A stretch of DNA of 12,170 bases from assembly GCA_964533785.1 (NCBI GenBank), contig CAZHNG010000212.1:1-12170 (forward strand), read 5' to 3'. Source of the DNA: JANQRV01 sp964533785 (GTDB taxonomy: Bacteria > Bacteroidota > Bacteroidia > Chitinophagales > Saprospiraceae). Positions within the stretch are counted from its first letter, which is position 1. Every line of letters starts with the position of its first letter. The position numbers and the translations under genes were made by a program. Positions 5,709 to 12,170 of the stretch are shown in pieces. Below the pieces are notes generated by a model. That model was not told where the DNA came from. It ran no database searches and saw only the letters and a program-made list of their open reading frames with translations.

Positions 5709-6824
5709 TCAAGATTTCTCCTCCGCAGAGAGTTTCCTTTTTCTGCGTTCATTTAAAATGTTCCTTAACCAATAAGGGATAATGATCGCCCCCGCCAACA
5801 AATAAGTATAATAGCTCAACAGGCGCCAGATGGTAGAGATCACCGTGGCATTGGTAGGATTGGAAACATAATCACTCAAAAAGCCACCAAAAAGGATCTC
5901 TACAAAGCCTGCCCCTCCTGGCGTCGGACTAAATGCAATGATCACAAACATCGTTTCCAGGCGGGCGTACAATTCAAACTGCGTCCAAAATTCCAAAGAG
6001 ATCGAAGGTTCGAAGGCAATGATCAAACAATTTAACAAAAGGAAACGACAAGACCAGGCCGCCGCCGTACTAAAAAAGGAAGCCAAATGAAAAGACCAGG
6101 GTTGTTGCTTCAATGCGCGAGAAGCAATGATCATGTCATTTCCCAACTTGATTGCTTGTTCTCTATATCGCCTTAAAAACCGGATCTTGGTTGCCCCTAC
6201 CAAGAATTGTTTGATCCGGCGCGGACTGACAAATAATCCGAAATAAAAAATAGAACAATAAATGGCCATCACCGTGTAGGCAAATAAAAAATAGAACCCC
6301 CACCCACCAATATCGCCGAGCGTCTCTACGCCAGGTCTGATCATGGTATTGCCAAATAACAAGTAAAGGAACGGCAAGCCGATTATGAAGAAAAGGCTAT
6401 CTAATACAATGGTGTATAATACAATAGTTGCCGTTTTAGCGGTAGACAATTTTTCCTGTGCTAGAACAAAAAAGGCCACCGCCGAACCACCTACACTGGT
6501 AGGCGATACCGCCGAACTAAATTCCCAGATAAAGATCAATTCAATACATTTCCCCCAAGAGAAAGCCTTTTCGGATAAAACCCGCAATCGCGTCGCATAA
6601 GACAGATGACGTATAACAATAAGGCTTATAGAAACAACCGTCCAAAATAAGGTATGACTAGTCCAGTTGATCTTCGCAAACTCTTCGGGATCAAAACGCC
6701 GTAACAACATATAGAAAACCGCTCCAATACCGATCAGAACCGGGAAGATAATTCTGGATAGCTTAATGGAATCTAAGGCATCTTTATTTTCCTGAGTAAA
6801 TGTGCTTGTTCTGTCTTCTTCCAC
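5709..6824 (-). CDS. UPF0104 / lysylphosphatidylglycerol-synthase-type membrane protein
   Basis: A 371-residue multi-pass inner-membrane protein of the lysyl-PG synthase transmembrane (flippase-like) family. Family-typical motifs are EFSSAVSPTSVGG at 101-113 and FSPTPGGAGFVE at 298-309, which resemble each other as paired SPT-x-GG loops. Hydrophobic segments lie near 24-42, 58-73, 112-121, 132-157, 175-200, 246-271 and 285-299, with more at the C-terminus. The soluble aminoacyl-transferase domain of true MprF is absent, so lipid aminoacylation is not expected; lipid or glycolipid handling is a guess from the family. It starts with GTG at 6824: an ATG slightly upstream runs straight into TAA, and no ATG lies before Met39. 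It is divergent from the VWA gene over 86 bases and convergent with the DUF4130 pseudogene. Confidence 0.85.
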   Translation of the reverse strand: MEEDRTSTFTQENKDALDSIKLSRIIFPVLIGIGAVFYMLLRRFDPEEFAKINWTSHTLFWTVVSISLIVIRHLSYATRLRVLSEKAFSWGKCIELIFIWEFSSAVSPTSVGGSAVAFFVLAQEKLSTAKTATIVLYTIVLDSLFFIIGLPFLYLLFGNTMIRPGVETLGDIGGWGFYFLFAYTVMAIYCSIFYFGLFVSPRRIKQFLVGATKIRFLRRYREQAIKLGNDMIIASRALKQQPWSFHLASFFSTAAAWSCRFLLLNCLIIAFEPSISLEFWTQFELYARLETMFVIIAFSPTPGGAGFVEILFGGFLSDYVSNPTNATVISTIWRLLSYYTYLLAGAIIIPYWLRNILNERRKRKLSAEEKS

Positions 6825-6910
6825 TCGGTTACATTTTCATATTTTAAAAAATAAGAACAAAGGAATTTGAATATTGGTTTTTTTCTTTTCCAAAAGCTTA
6901 ATTTTATTGA

Positions 6911-8047
6911 ATGGAACAAAGAATAGCAAGGTGGCGGCTCATTTTAGGTAAGGAGGCAGCGGCTCAGGAGGATGAAATAGAGTTATCCGATGAACAGCAA
7001 ACCGTGGACGATCTCCTGGAAGCTCTTTATAGTGGCGAAAGGGAGGGAGGCCTTGGGCCCTCTTCACCAAATGTCAGTCAATGGTTAGGAGATATTCGCG
7101 AATTCTTTCCATCGCCCGTAGTGAAAATCATGCAAAACGATGCTTTAGAAAGATTGGAGCTTGAAGAAATGTTGCTCGAACCCGAATTGCTAGAATCCCT
7201 AGAACCCGATGTTAATTTAGTAGCAACTATCCTGACCCTCAAAGATGCGCTGCCGGAAAAAACCAAAGCTAGTGCCCGTAATGTTGTTCGTAGGGTAGTC
7301 AGGCAACTCGAACAAAAATTACAGAACCAGCTTCACACCGCCGTTCGGGGAGCAATAGACCGTACCCGCTCCAACCTAAGGCCCAGAGCAAATGAAATCG
7401 ACTGGCACAAAACCATACGGAAAAATCTTAAACACTACAACCCGGACTTAAAAACCATCATACCCGAAAGGATAATTGGTTTTGGTCACCGCTCCCATCG
7501 ATTGAAACACATCATTTTAATGGTTGATCAGAGTGGTTCAATGGCCTCTTCAGTCGTTTATTCAGGGATCATTGGCTCGGTTATGGCTTCCCTGGCTTCC
7601 ATTAAAACTGAAATGGTCGTTTTCGATACCAACGTGGTAGACCTTTCTGATTTTTTGCACGATCCGGTAGAGTTACTTTTTGCTACCCAACTTGGAGGTG
7701 GTACCGACATCAATAGATCCTTGCAATTCGCCGAGAAAAAAATAGATAATCCTAACGAAACCATCCTTGTGCTCATCAGCGACCTTTACGAAGGAGGAGA
7801 TGAAAAAGCTCTACTGGAAAGAGCGCACAACCTGATGAAACGAGGTGTACAATTCATTACCTTGCTAGCATTAAGTGACCAGGGTATGCCTTCATTTGAC
7901 AAACATATTGCCAGGGCTTTTGCCCAAATCGGCATCCCCGCTTTTGCCTGTACCCCCGATTTATTTCCGGGTTTAATGGCCGCAGCGATCAAAAAAGAAG
8001 ACGTGAAGCAATGGGCCGCCCAAAATCAAGTGCTATTAAGAAATTAG
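6911..8047 (+). CDS. YehP-like VWA (MIDAS) domain protein
   Basis: A 378-residue soluble protein with a C-terminal von Willebrand A domain. The metal-ion-dependent adhesion site is complete: DQSGS at 206-210, Thr265 in GGGTDI, and Asp291 in SDLYEGG. The N-terminal half (RWRLILG at 7-13, GEREGGLG at 42-49, WLGDIREFFP at 58-67) resembles E. coli YehP, which is also about 378 residues, as I remember its sequence. YehP belongs to a conserved set with a MoxR-type AAA ATPase (YehL), a DUF5682-type protein and a SWIM zinc-finger protein, thought to act together in a chaperone-like or defence-like role that is not well defined. None of these partners is adjacent here: upstream is a divergent UPF0104 gene and downstream an XRE regulator. 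A weak TTG / TAATTTTA promoter pair lies at 6874-6906. Family assignment is strong; function is unknown. Confidence 0.85.
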   Translation: MEQRIARWRLILGKEAAAQEDEIELSDEQQTVDDLLEALYSGEREGGLGPSSPNVSQWLGDIREFFPSPVVKIMQNDALERLELEEMLLEPELLESLEPDVNLVATILTLKDALPEKTKASARNVVRRVVRQLEQKLQNQLHTAVRGAIDRTRSNLRPRANEIDWHKTIRKNLKHYNPDLKTIIPERIIGFGHRSHRLKHIILMVDQSGSMASSVVYSGIIGSVMASLASIKTEMVVFDTNVVDLSDFLHDPVELLFATQLGGGTDINRSLQFAEKKIDNPNETILVLISDLYEGGDEKALLERAHNLMKRGVQFITLLALSDQGMPSFDKHIARAFAQIGIPAFACTPDLFPGLMAAAIKKEDVKQWAAQNQVLLRN

Positions 8048-8084
8048 AATAGAGTTTCCTTTGCATACACAATTATGAATAATA

Positions 8085-8120
8085 ATTCAATGAACAATGA
8101 GCAATAATTCAATGAGCAAT
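8085..8120 (+). repeat. Heptamer array, about 5 units of GARCAAT/ATTCAAT (plus strand)
   Basis: Units ATTCAAT, GAACAAT, GAGCAAT, AATTCAAT (8 bases) and GAGCAAT run from 8085 to 8120. The array starts 37 bases after the stop of the VWA gene and has the stop-rich orientation on that gene's coding strand. Confidence 0.85.
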
Positions 8121-8144
8121 GCTTCCACTGTTCATTGCTCATTG
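8110..8144 (+). other. 12-bp perfect inverted repeat at the junction of two opposed arrays
   Basis: The 12 bases at 8110-8121 (CAATGAGCAATG) are the exact reverse complement of 8133-8144 (CATTGCTCATTG), with an 11-base loop. The flanking units extend the pairing imperfectly. No T run follows, so this is not a classical intrinsic terminator, but as RNA it would fold between the VWA and XRE genes. Confidence 0.7.
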
Positions 8145-8198
8145 CTCATCGCTCATTGCTCATCGCTCATTGTCACATTGCTCATTGTCACATTGCTC
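8134..8198 (-). repeat. Heptamer array, 9 units, opposite orientation to its neighbour
   Basis: The plus strand reads ATTGCTC, ATTGCTC, ATCGCTC, ATTGCTC, ATCGCTC, ATTGTCAC, ATTGCTC, ATTGTCAC, ATTGCTC. The ATCGCTC and the 8-base ATTGTCAC variants occur only here. This is the one array in the window that does not follow the 3' end of a gene on its stop-rich strand; it lies 44 bases before the XRE start codon. It is open in all plus-strand frames, which creates a false N-terminal extension of the XRE gene. Confidence 0.92.
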
Positions 8199-8228
8199 AA
8201 TTCATTAGCGAATTTTCGCCAAATATCG

Positions 8229-8236
8229 TAGCTTTG
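8229..8236 (+). promoter_or_regulatory. Bacteroidota -7 element TAGCTTTG before the XRE regulator
   Basis: TAGCTTTG is an exact match to TAnnTTTG and ends six bases before the ATG at 8243. A transcript starting a few bases downstream would begin at or next to the start codon. The matching -33 TTTG is weak or missing at the expected distance (TTAG at about 8206), which could mean an activator is needed. The element also supports the ATG at 8243 over any upstream start. Confidence 0.5.
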
Positions 8237-8242
8237 ATCCTT

Positions 8243-9736
8243 ATGGATAATAAAGCATTAAACGAACGTATCCTTTTTGGCCTCAGAGTAAAACAGAAAA
8301 GAAGAGACCTGAAAATGTCTTTCGCCGATCTTTCCGATGCAAGCGGATTATCTATTTCTTATTTAAATGAAATTGAAAAAGGAAAAAAATTTCCAAAGCC
8401 TAATAAATTGGCTGCTTTAGCAAAGGCATTACAATCAAAAGTAGAAGACCTTACTACGAAGGAGTTAGACCAAAGCCTTTCTGCGGTTGGAGAATTGTTA
8501 CGATCGAATTTTCTGAATGAATTACCATTGGATTTTTTTGGTATTGAAATCGCCAAGATTGCGGAGATCATAGCCACCGCGCCGACTAAGGTAAGCGCTT
8601 TTATCGCTACTTTACTGGAGATTTCGCGAAATTATGCCTTAAAGGAGGAAAATTTTTATTTCAGTGCCTTAAGATCTTATTTACAACTGAATTACAATTA
8701 CTTTCCAGAATTGGAAGAAGCAGTGGAGGAATTTTCCCGAAAATATGACCTCCCCAAAGACCGTCCGATTCCAGTCGACATTTTGGCATCCATTCTCAGT
8801 GAAAGTTATGGGTATAAATTGATCCGTAACGGTTTGAGTACATACGAAGACCTAAAGGAACTCCGATCGCTTTATTTGCCTCTAAGCAACCACCTGCTGC
8901 TTGGCAAAGACCTCACACCTATGCAGGAAGCTTTTCAGTTGGGAAAGGAGCTTGCGTTCAATTTTTTGGACCTGAAAGAACGTGCGCTTACTTCTTCCTT
9001 GATCAAAGGTCGTTCATTTACAGAAGTACACAATCATTCGCAGGCTATCTATTTTTCCGTAGCTCTCCATCTTCCCTTGAAAGACCTGACGGAAAAATTA
9101 CGGGGATTCTTTAACCAAAAAAAATGGGAGCCTGCACATTTTGATAAAATCAGGAATGCTTATCAAGCTACGCCCCAAATGTTCTATCATCGATTGACGA
9201 ATATCTTGCCCACCTTTTTTGGAATTAAAAAGATGTTTTTCTTACGCTTTCGCCAGGATTCCCGTACCAACCGTTTTCACATCGACCGGGAACTACATCT
9301 GGACGCTCGTCATCATCCGCACGGCAGTGCTTTGAGTGAACATTATTGCCGGCGTTGGATCGCAATTTCCATGCTGGAAAACCTGGTAAAAGAAGCTAAG
9401 CCTTCTACGACGCAAGTACATAGCCAGCGTTCTCATTTTTGGGGTACTGATGATGAATACCTGTGCTTCACCATAGCACGCCAGGGCTACCCTTCCAAAG
9501 ATAATAACGTCAGTGTTACGCTTGGCCTGCTTATCAATGATCACCTGAAAAACACGGTACAATTTTGGAATGACAAATCCATTCCCCGTAAAGTAGTTAA
9601 TAAAACCTGCGAAAGATGTCCAATTACGGACTGTATGGAGAGGGTTGCCCCAGCCACCATTGTGCAAAAAAGAGAAAAATTAAAGCGCATCCAAAACAGC
9701 ATTGATGAACTGGTCACGACGTTTTCTTCAAAATAG
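8243..9736 (+). CDS. XRE-family regulator of the ScfR/RamB type (degenerate IrrE-like domain)
   Basis: A 497-residue cytosolic regulator. Residues 10-69 form a Cro/C1-type helix-turn-helix (LRVKQKRRDLKMSFADLSDASG, then SISYLNEIEKGKKFP). The middle corresponds to the IrrE/ImmA-like region of short-chain fatty-acyl regulators (RamB, PrpR, MccR, ScfR types): EAFQLGKELAFN and HSQAIYFSVALHLPL stand where family members have the helix and the ANYFAAALLMP stretch. No HExxH zinc motif is present, so peptidase activity is unlikely. The C-terminal part has a Cys-x2-Cys-x4-Cys cluster at 456, 459 and 464 (CERCPITDC), also a family feature. I chose the ATG at 8243 because the longer frame from TTG at 8135 is encoded by the heptamer array and a promoter element lies in between. 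Such proteins sense acyl-CoA and control acetate or propionate genes; no target gene is adjacent. Confidence 0.8.
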   Translation: MDNKALNERILFGLRVKQKRRDLKMSFADLSDASGLSISYLNEIEKGKKFPKPNKLAALAKALQSKVEDLTTKELDQSLSAVGELLRSNFLNELPLDFFGIEIAKIAEIIATAPTKVSAFIATLLEISRNYALKEENFYFSALRSYLQLNYNYFPELEEAVEEFSRKYDLPKDRPIPVDILASILSESYGYKLIRNGLSTYEDLKELRSLYLPLSNHLLLGKDLTPMQEAFQLGKELAFNFLDLKERALTSSLIKGRSFTEVHNHSQAIYFSVALHLPLKDLTEKLRGFFNQKKWEPAHFDKIRNAYQATPQMFYHRLTNILPTFFGIKKMFFLRFRQDSRTNRFHIDRELHLDARHHPHGSALSEHYCRRWIAISMLENLVKEAKPSTTQVHSQRSHFWGTDDEYLCFTIARQGYPSKDNNVSVTLGLLINDHLKNTVQFWNDKSIPRKVVNKTCERCPITDCMERVAPATIVQKREKLKRIQNSIDELVTTFSSK

Positions 9737-10053
9737 ATGTTCATATGTACACATTTCCATAAACTATTGCCTGCTCTTTTCCGTACTATGTATGATGCTT
9801 TCGAAAATGATTTTTGAAACAAAGCTTTTATCATTCGACGCCCGATTGAGAAAGATTAAAGATGCTAGACCAGGGGAACATAAATAATGGATTGGAAGGT
9901 ATTCACTATGGACTAGGCGATGTGGTGTTATTGAGTATTGAATTAAATATTTTTCATTTTTACCGGCTATAATTCCTCCATCCACAGTCTTCCAACGAGA
10001 CATTACAAGGTCTATCGTCTGATATCCGTAATCTGGCGTCACACTTTAAAAAA
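9737..10053. other. 317-base intergenic stretch with no recognised gene
   Basis: This stretch lies between the XRE regulator and cysE. Short open frames exist on both strands (about 61 codons plus, about 92 codons minus), but none resembles a known family or has a convincing start. No tandem heptamers occur. It presumably holds the XRE 3' end signals and the cysE promoter, though I see no clear TAnnTTTG element close to the cysE ATG. Confidence 0.5.
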
Positions 10054-10851
10054 ATGGAACAAGAATTCATCAAGCAATTATACACCGCTCATCAGTCGGC
10101 GGAAAGTATTCCCTCACCAACACAGGTTTGTAATTGGTTGAATGGTTTACTAAAATTCCTTTTCCCGGAACTGGCGGATGCCAAATACGCTTCTTATCAC
10201 GCCTTCAATCATGCTTACGCACTGTTAGAAAAAGAACTGCTATTTATTCTTTCTACTATTGAGAACCAGATGTGCTGTCCTCCGGAAGAGGTTACCTATA
10301 ATTTTCTGAAACAATTACCTGTTCTCCACCAACGGCTGCTTCAGGATGCCGATGCTATTTTACAAGGAGACCCTGCCGCCGTGAGCAGGACGGAGGTTAT
10401 CCGTACTTATCCCGGCTTTTTTGCGCTGGCTATTCACCGCTTTGCCCACGCTTTCCATCAATTGGAGGTACCGCTGATCCCAAGAATCCTTACTGAGCAC
10501 GCACATAATATCACGGGTATTGATATCCATCCGGCAGCCGAGATCGGAGAACGGTTTTGCATTGATCACGGCACCGGTGTGGTAATTGGAGAAACCGTTA
10601 CCATTGGGAACAATGTGAAAATCTACCAAGGAGTGACCCTGGGTGCGCTAAGCGTAAAAAAAGAAATGGCCAGAACCAAACGTCACCCCACTATTGAAGA
10701 CAATGTGGTCATTTATGCGAATGCCACCATTCTAGGCGGTAAAACAGTCATTGGCCGCGATAGTATCATTGGAGGTAATGTCTGGATCATCGAAAGTGTT
10801 CCGCCCAATTCAAGGGTTTATTACCAGGGAGAAAGACAAGTTGTTACTTAG
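10054..10851 (+). CDS. cysE: Serine O-acetyltransferase
   Basis: A 265-residue enzyme that transfers acetyl from acetyl-CoA to L-serine, giving O-acetylserine, the carbon skeleton for cysteine synthesis in the cytosol. An all-helical N-terminal region (1-150) is followed by a left-handed beta helix of hexapeptide repeats (about 155-250). Catalytic residues fit E. coli CysE: Asp157 in GIDIHP and His172 in IDHGTG, 15 residues apart as in E. coli (143/158), plus His211 in RHP. GVTLGALS at 193-200 is typical. The C-terminus is short (GERQVVT), without the long tail that binds cysteine synthase in some enzymes and ends in Ile, so complex formation is doubtful. It stands alone; cysK is not in the window. 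cysQ, 8 kb away, touches the same pathway. Confidence in function is high. Confidence 0.94.
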   Translation: MEQEFIKQLYTAHQSAESIPSPTQVCNWLNGLLKFLFPELADAKYASYHAFNHAYALLEKELLFILSTIENQMCCPPEEVTYNFLKQLPVLHQRLLQDADAILQGDPAAVSRTEVIRTYPGFFALAIHRFAHAFHQLEVPLIPRILTEHAHNITGIDIHPAAEIGERFCIDHGTGVVIGETVTIGNNVKIYQGVTLGALSVKKEMARTKRHPTIEDNVVIYANATILGGKTVIGRDSIIGGNVWIIESVPPNSRVYYQGERQVVT

Positions 10852-10981
10852 TCATGAATTAATGTCCTCATGTCAACAATTTAAGTCGTAAAGGCTAAGG
10901 CTTGCAAATTCTTGGGTTCAACTTTATTTTCCTCTTTCAATTTTAAAGAAAAAACACTAATTTTCCGTATTATTTTTCGGC

Positions 10982-10989
10982 TAACTTCG
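10982..10989 (+). promoter_or_regulatory. Candidate -7 element TAACTTCG before the SPOR gene
   Basis: TAACTTCG differs at one position from TAnnTTTG and ends 14 bases before the ATG at 11004. A TTTTC-containing stretch at about 10961-10966 could serve as a weak -33 element. The implied leader is only a few bases long. Confidence 0.4.
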
Positions 10990-11003
10990 AAAAGTCATAA
11001 GCT

Positions 11004-12041
11004 ATGGAAATTGATGTAAACAACCACATCTCGGAAGTTTTATACAATAAAGACCAGGTCTCTATTCCCGGCTTGGGTGGTTTTGAGGCCAATTATCAAT
11101 CTGCCATAGCTGACCAGGTGCAAGGAAAAATGTCTCCGCCGACCAAACAATTAGTCTTTAAAAAGGTACCGGGCAACGACAATTTTCTTATCAAACATAT
11201 TAAAGATCAACACAACATTTCCTATGCCGATGCCCAAAAAGTAATTGAAGATTACGTCGTTCAGGTGCAAAGATCCATTGAAAACAAAGAAATTATTGTA
11301 TTTCCTAACATCGGCAGGCTTTATAAAGACTATGAACAGGAATTAAGGTTCCTGCCAGATAAAGAAAATTTCAATAAAGCTTCTTACGGTTTACCGGAAG
11401 TCGAACTATTTCCTGCCTTACGCGATGTTCCCGCACCCATAGAGAAAAAAGCCAAAGCGGCTCCGATTACAGAAGAGGTTGTTACCGAAAAGATCTCCAC
11501 CTGGTTTCAGCGGTATTTAATCCCTATCATTGCGGTTGCCATTACACTTATTTGTTTTGGTCTGTATACCTTGATCGTTCAGGAAGATTTACTCTCGATC
11601 TTCTCTGTCTCCTCCAGTACCGTGCCGATCAATGAATCACCTTCTAACGTCAGTAACGCCTCCAGTAGCAATAATAGATCAAGAACCAATGCCCCTCCCG
11701 TGGGGTTTGATGCCTCACCGGAAGAAGCGGAAGCTATTGCGGGTCAATCTCTAAAAGAAGCAATTGAAAAGGCTACTCCTCCGGAGGAAACGCCTAAACC
11801 TTATTCGGCTACGATACAAGTGGAAACATTCAGTAATTCTAATAGTGCAGACCTGACCGCCTCTTCGCTCATTAAAGAAGGCTATAATTCCCGGGCAGAA
11901 AAATTTGGCCAAAGCTGGAGAGTTGTGATAACTATTGATTACACAGACGAAGAAGAACTTGATCAAATCCTTTCAACTGTTAAAAAGAAAATAAGCGCTA
12001 GTGCTGAAATCTTGAAAAGAGGATTAAAATCCGTTGAATAG
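11004..12041 (+). CDS. HU-CCDC81 and SPOR domain membrane protein
   Basis: A 345-residue single-pass membrane protein. Residues 1-60 (HISEVLYNKDQVSIPGLGGF) and 61-137 look like the two tandem HU-like, CCDC81-type domains found in Bacteroidota (HU-CCDC81_bac_1 and _2), expected in the cytoplasm. One transmembrane helix lies at about 171-192. A low-complexity Ser/Asn linker at 201-230 and an acidic stretch at 238-262 lead to a C-terminal SPOR domain at 266-336 (YSATIQVETF, then WRVVITIDYTDEEEL). SPOR domains bind peptidoglycan stripped of stem peptides at division sites, so the protein could link a cytoplasmic, possibly nucleic-acid or protein-binding, module to the septum. That link is inference. 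The ATG at 11004 fits the HU domain start and lies just after a TAACTTCG element. The gene appears to be monocistronic. Confidence 0.85.
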   Translation: MEIDVNNHISEVLYNKDQVSIPGLGGFEANYQSAIADQVQGKMSPPTKQLVFKKVPGNDNFLIKHIKDQHNISYADAQKVIEDYVVQVQRSIENKEIIVFPNIGRLYKDYEQELRFLPDKENFNKASYGLPEVELFPALRDVPAPIEKKAKAAPITEEVVTEKISTWFQRYLIPIIAVAITLICFGLYTLIVQEDLLSIFSVSSSTVPINESPSNVSNASSSNNRSRTNAPPVGFDASPEEAEAIAGQSLKEAIEKATPPEETPKPYSATIQVETFSNSNSADLTASSLIKEGYNSRAEKFGQSWRVVITIDYTDEEELDQILSTVKKKISASAEILKRGLKSVE

Positions 12042-12170
12042 GATGTCATTTTTCTTTTTAATAAATAAATCCGGCAATTTGGAGGTTTTTAGAAGTTAAA
12101 AATCATGTCAGGGCTTCCTTATTAAGAAATATGAACTAGAGGTTCCCTGTACTTGTACCTTTTTTCTTGG

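Noticed and set aside
8135..8242. N-terminal extension of the XRE gene, with a repeated IAHC-type peptide, starting at a TTG
   Set aside because: It is a direct translation of the heptamer array and its flank, which is open in all plus-strand frames. A promoter element lies between it and the ATG at 8243, and the helix-turn-helix domain begins after that ATG.
9764..10042. A 92-codon minus-strand open frame in the spacer before cysE
   Set aside because: It has no recognisable family or start signal and overlaps the end of no gene; it is most likely chance in an intergenic stretch.

Overview
The window looks like a chromosomal segment of a Bacteroidota bacterium, most likely of the Saprospiria type (Lewinella/Haliscomenobacter-like). 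The evidence is AT-rich spacers, promoters of the TTTG / TAnnTTTG type with almost no leader, gene families typical of the phylum (a 7TM module otherwise found on AraC regulators, an HU-CCDC81 + SPOR protein, the radical-SAM/DUF4130 pair), and intergenic tandem heptamers of the form GARCAAT. The genus is an inference; the phylum is fairly secure.

Layout. 1-1767: two minus-strand genes, a family 2 glycosyltransferase of the lipopolysaccharide-core type and cysQ, each with a heptamer array at or beyond its 3' end. 1903-3719: galE followed 17 bases later by an orphan seven-helix membrane protein that ends where the DNA-binding part of its relatives would start. 3725-3809: a heptamer array. 3920-5608: a decayed DNA-metabolism pair. 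The radical-SAM gene breaks off after its CxxxCxxC motif, a Uma2-family nuclease gene occupies the space of its missing part, and the DUF4130 partner carries a single-base frameshift. 5709-6824 (minus): a UPF0104-type multi-pass membrane protein. 6911-8047: a YehP-like VWA (MIDAS) protein, divergent from it. 8085-8198: two heptamer arrays facing each other. 8243-9736: an XRE regulator of the ScfR/RamB type with a degenerate IrrE-like region. 10054-10851: serine acetyltransferase cysE. 11004-12041: a membrane-anchored HU-CCDC81/SPOR protein, probably a septum or cell-wall factor.

How the genes relate. Most are separately transcribed housekeeping or accessory genes rather than one pathway. cysE (O-acetylserine formation) and cysQ (PAP/PAPS phosphatase) both touch sulfur assimilation but are far apart. 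galE, the glycosyltransferase and perhaps the UPF0104 protein touch the envelope. The clearest gene pair is the radical-SAM/DUF4130 module, and both members are broken.

The most unusual feature is the set of short tandem repeats with periods of 7 or 8 bases placed at gene 3' ends. In most cases the coding strand of the preceding gene carries the orientation that has stop codons in every frame, and in two cases the repeat itself encodes the last residues and the stop codon of the gene. I found no CRISPR array, tRNA, rRNA, complete insertion sequence or phage gene.
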